A DNA stretch of 7,016 bases from Acetofilamentum sp. (lineage in GTDB: Bacteria; Bacteroidota; Bacteroidia; Bacteroidales; JAFGUD01). The notes beneath the pieces are model-generated. The model saw only the letters and a list, made by a program, of their open reading frames with translations. It ran no database searches and was not told the DNA's origin. The translations under genes and the position numbers were made by a program. The stretch lies in contig DYKL01000189.1 in assembly GCA_020722645.1 (NCBI GenBank), positions 1 to 7,016 on the forward strand, written 5' to 3'. Position 1 is the stretch's first letter. Each line of letters opens with the position of its first letter. Positions 5,369-7,016 of the stretch are shown piece after piece.

Positions 5369-6490
5369 TTATTGAATTGCTTTTTTAAATATCCATTTAT
5401 GGAGGATAACAGATTTGAATTGGTATGAATTATCTGGATTTTTTATCAAATACTCATTGTTTAATAATCTTTCTATAGATAAATTTATTTCTGATGTTTC
5501 AAGAGAATAATTTTTTTGTTTGATATAATTTACGATATTTTCGTGAGTAATTGTTTCTTCTTCTTCATAAATTGACGATATAACAGACAAAATCAACTTA
5601 TCAGTTTTGTTAAAATTATCCCAGACAGAAACAATGCCGGTTTCAAAACGACGCAAGACAATATTTACAACACCTTTTGCAATTTTTTGACTTACGAAAT
5701 TCTGTTCCTGTTTTGTTGCAGTTTCAAAAGCAACGAAAGCAATTGATTGAGCCAAAAATGGTTGTCCTCCGGTCAAATTCCAGATTTCGTCAATGCTTTC
5801 TTGTTCAAATTTTACATCTTTTGCTGATATTTGCAACAAATTTTGCAAGGTTTCTTTATCAAAATATTTGATTTCCGCAGTTTCCGAATATTTCATCAGT
5901 TGTCCCAAACGTTTATTGTCTAATTCTTTGTAGTTTCTGCCTATTGCAATAATTATTTTCAACGGGAAGTTTTGATTTTTGCATTTTTTAGCCAAAATTT
6001 CAATAAAATCAACAAACTTATGATTATCAGAAATTGCATTATCAAAAAAACTTAATTCAGCTTTTAATAAAACATCAAATTCATCGAATAAAAGTACAGA
6101 TTTTTCAGGCTGTATTTGTTCTAATTTCAGTTGTTTCAGGAAAATATCACAAATCTTTTCAGTATTCATTTCAGAATCAAAAATCCCTTCATAATTTTGA
6201 TAATCAGATAGAGCACTTAAAACAGTTGTGGCAAGTTCATACAAAGGACTTTCGTTTTCACCTTGTAAAGTAAAATAGACAACATTATCTGTTATTTTAC
6301 GAAGTTTGTTTTCGATACGTTTCAGCAAAGAAGTTTTTCCGATACGTCTTTGTCCGGTGATTATAAAAAGAGGATTCTGACTTTCCTCAACAAAATCAGA
6401 TACTTGATTTATAATATCCTGACGTCCGAAAAAAATATCATCACTATAAACCTCGGCAGATGCAACAAAAGGATTTTGATTTCTTTGCAT
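5369..6490 (-). CDS. AAA/STAND-type ATPase with C-terminal winged helix
   Basis: This 373-residue protein belongs to the P-loop ATPases related to archaeal-type AAA ATPases (COG1672-like/STAND group). It begins with NPFVASAEVYSDDIFFGRQD, where the FFGR motif marks the start of the ATPase module. Walker A is GQRRIGKT (46-53), Walker B SVLLFDEFD (131-139), a sensor-like AIGRN lies at 182-186 and a lid motif TGGQPFLAQ at 240-248. Residues about 290-370 look like a winged helix (DKLILSVISS, then a charged helix and LLNNEYLI). In many relatives this module is the N-terminal switch of larger proteins with repeats or effector domains; here no effector is attached. Its substrate and role are unknown. 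The start at ATG 6490 fits both the family N-terminus and a promoter-like box 25 nt upstream. The ABC-F gene follows after 12 nt. Confidence 0.88.
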   Translation of the reverse strand: MQRNQNPFVASAEVYSDDIFFGRQDIINQVSDFVEESQNPLFIITGQRRIGKTSLLKRIENKLRKITDNVVYFTLQGENESPLYELATTVLSALSDYQNYEGIFDSEMNTEKICDIFLKQLKLEQIQPEKSVLLFDEFDVLLKAELSFFDNAISDNHKFVDFIEILAKKCKNQNFPLKIIIAIGRNYKELDNKRLGQLMKYSETAEIKYFDKETLQNLLQISAKDVKFEQESIDEIWNLTGGQPFLAQSIAFVAFETATKQEQNFVSQKIAKGVVNIVLRRFETGIVSVWDNFNKTDKLILSVISSIYEEEETITHENIVNYIKQKNYSLETSEINLSIERLLNNEYLIKNPDNSYQFKSVILHKWIFKKAIQ

Positions 6491-6514
6491 AAAAATGTTT
6501 TAAATGCGTTTATG

Positions 6515-6522
6515 CAAAAATA
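6515..6522 (-). promoter_or_regulatory. Putative -7 box of the ATPase/ABC-F operon
   Basis: On the minus strand this reads TATTTTTG, matching the Bacteroidota TAnnTTTG element, and lies 24 nt from the ATG at 6490. The predicted leader is under 20 nt. A distinct -33 motif is not seen, but a palindrome at 6537-6570 sits just upstream. Confidence 0.5.
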
Positions 6523-6536
6523 AACAATTTTTTTAA

Positions 6537-6570
6537 TTAACCCGCATTATTGATTAATAATGAGGGTTAA
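6537..6570. other. 15-bp hairpin between epimerase remnant and ATPase operon
   Basis: Arms TTAACCCGCATTATT (6537-6551) and AATAATGAGGGTTAA (6556-6570) pair over 15 bp with one G/A mismatch and a 4-nt loop. It lies 37 nt past the stop of the epimerase remnant and about 15 nt upstream of the ATPase -7 box. It could end transcription of the former, although the minus strand then reads TTAAAAAAATTG rather than a T-tract. It could also be an operator for the ATPase promoter. The sequence does not decide. Confidence 0.5.
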
Positions 6571-6607
6571 ACTTTTGACTTTCAAGTTAATTGCTAAATC
6601 AGAAAGC

Positions 6608-6997
6608 TCATCTTCTTTCAAGTTCACTTGCATATTTTATTCCTAATGAATTTTTATTTTCCGTTGCCCATTCAGTCAGTTTGATTTTTCCTTTGGGCAA
6701 ATCGTCAACATACAAAAGGTTTTGCATCAGCCCTTTGATTTCAGGTCTTGTTATTGTTACATCTTTCTTGATTATGCCGATAATCCTGCCTGCAATATAT
6801 CCCAGAAACGGAGACACACAAATTACGGGTTTCTTTTTCCCGATTATTTGCATTATATTTTTTATCAGTTCTTTGTATGTAAATGTTTCCTGACCAATTG
6901 CATTAACAATTCTATTTTCTACTTCTTCGGCTTGTTCAACAATAATTTCGGCAAAATCCTGAACATGTACTATGTAAAATTCCAAATTTTTTAACAA
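6608..6997 (-). pseudogene. NAD-dependent epimerase/NDUFA9-like protein, C-terminal part only
   Basis: The 129 residues match the C-terminal half of NAD(P)-binding epimerase-like proteins of the SDR superfamily (NDUFA9-like). Recognisable parts are YIVHVQDFAEIIVEQA (8-23), NAIGQETFTYKELI (32-45), then TITRPEIKGLM (81-91), a LLYVDDLPKG stretch, and the C-terminal YASELERR (122-129). The N-terminal Rossmann fold with its G-x-x-G-x-x-G dinucleotide motif is missing; family proteins are usually around 300 residues. An in-frame TAA at 7004-7006 precedes the only available start (TTG at 6997), and the sequence there is nearly pure A/T. The gene is truncated or frameshifted, or continues in another frame past the window edge. 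As it stands it could not bind NAD. Confidence 0.7.
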
Positions 6998-7016
6998 AAA
7001 TTTTTAAATAAATTTT

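Noticed and set aside
6591..6994. Plus-strand open frames of 90 and 100 codons, with hydrophobic stretches
   Set aside because: Both are antisense to the epimerase remnant, whose family motifs are clear; the hydrophobic look comes from complementing charged codons.

Overview
The window is AT-rich. Its promoter-like boxes match the Bacteroidota -7 consensus TAnnTTTG, Shine-Dalgarno sequences are absent, and the proteins look like those of that phylum. I infer an environmental or host-associated Bacteroidota. No rRNA, tRNA or CRISPR array is visible.

Layout. Positions 1-727 hold no convincing gene, but carry an imperfect inverted-repeat pair near the left end. From 728 to 2917, on the plus strand, lies a cluster of toxin-antitoxin (TA) genes: a lone ParE/RelE-type toxin (728-1024), a DUF433 antitoxin overlapping a DUF5615 PIN-like toxin (1447-2033), and a DUF2281-type antitoxin followed by a VapC-type PIN toxin (2211-2917). 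The VapC reading frame is broken at a run of eight A. Positions 2918-3496 are gene-free and full of repeats. On the minus strand, a standalone AAA/STAND-type ATPase (6490-5369) and an ABC-F ATPase (5356-3497) form a likely two-gene operon with a 12-nt gap. At the right edge is the C-terminal part of an NAD-dependent epimerase/NDUFA9-like protein (6997-6608, minus), lacking its Rossmann N-terminus.

The most distinctive pattern is a dispersed intergenic repeat. A palindrome built as 10-nt arm, TGC-like loop, 10-nt arm follows each toxin gene by 12-20 nt. It leads into a shared AT-rich block that, in the complete copy, contains a terminator and a Bacteroidota promoter feeding the next antitoxin. 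The TA genes are therefore laid out as repeat-separated modules: promoter, antitoxin, toxin, palindrome, terminator, next promoter. A fourth copy at 3147 follows no gene, and a different GC-rich palindrome with the same arm-TGC-arm plan has interrupted the third copy. The layout suggests REP-like elements and/or recombination between repeats shaping a decaying TA island. I see no integrase, transposase or clear defence system, and I do not claim a new system.
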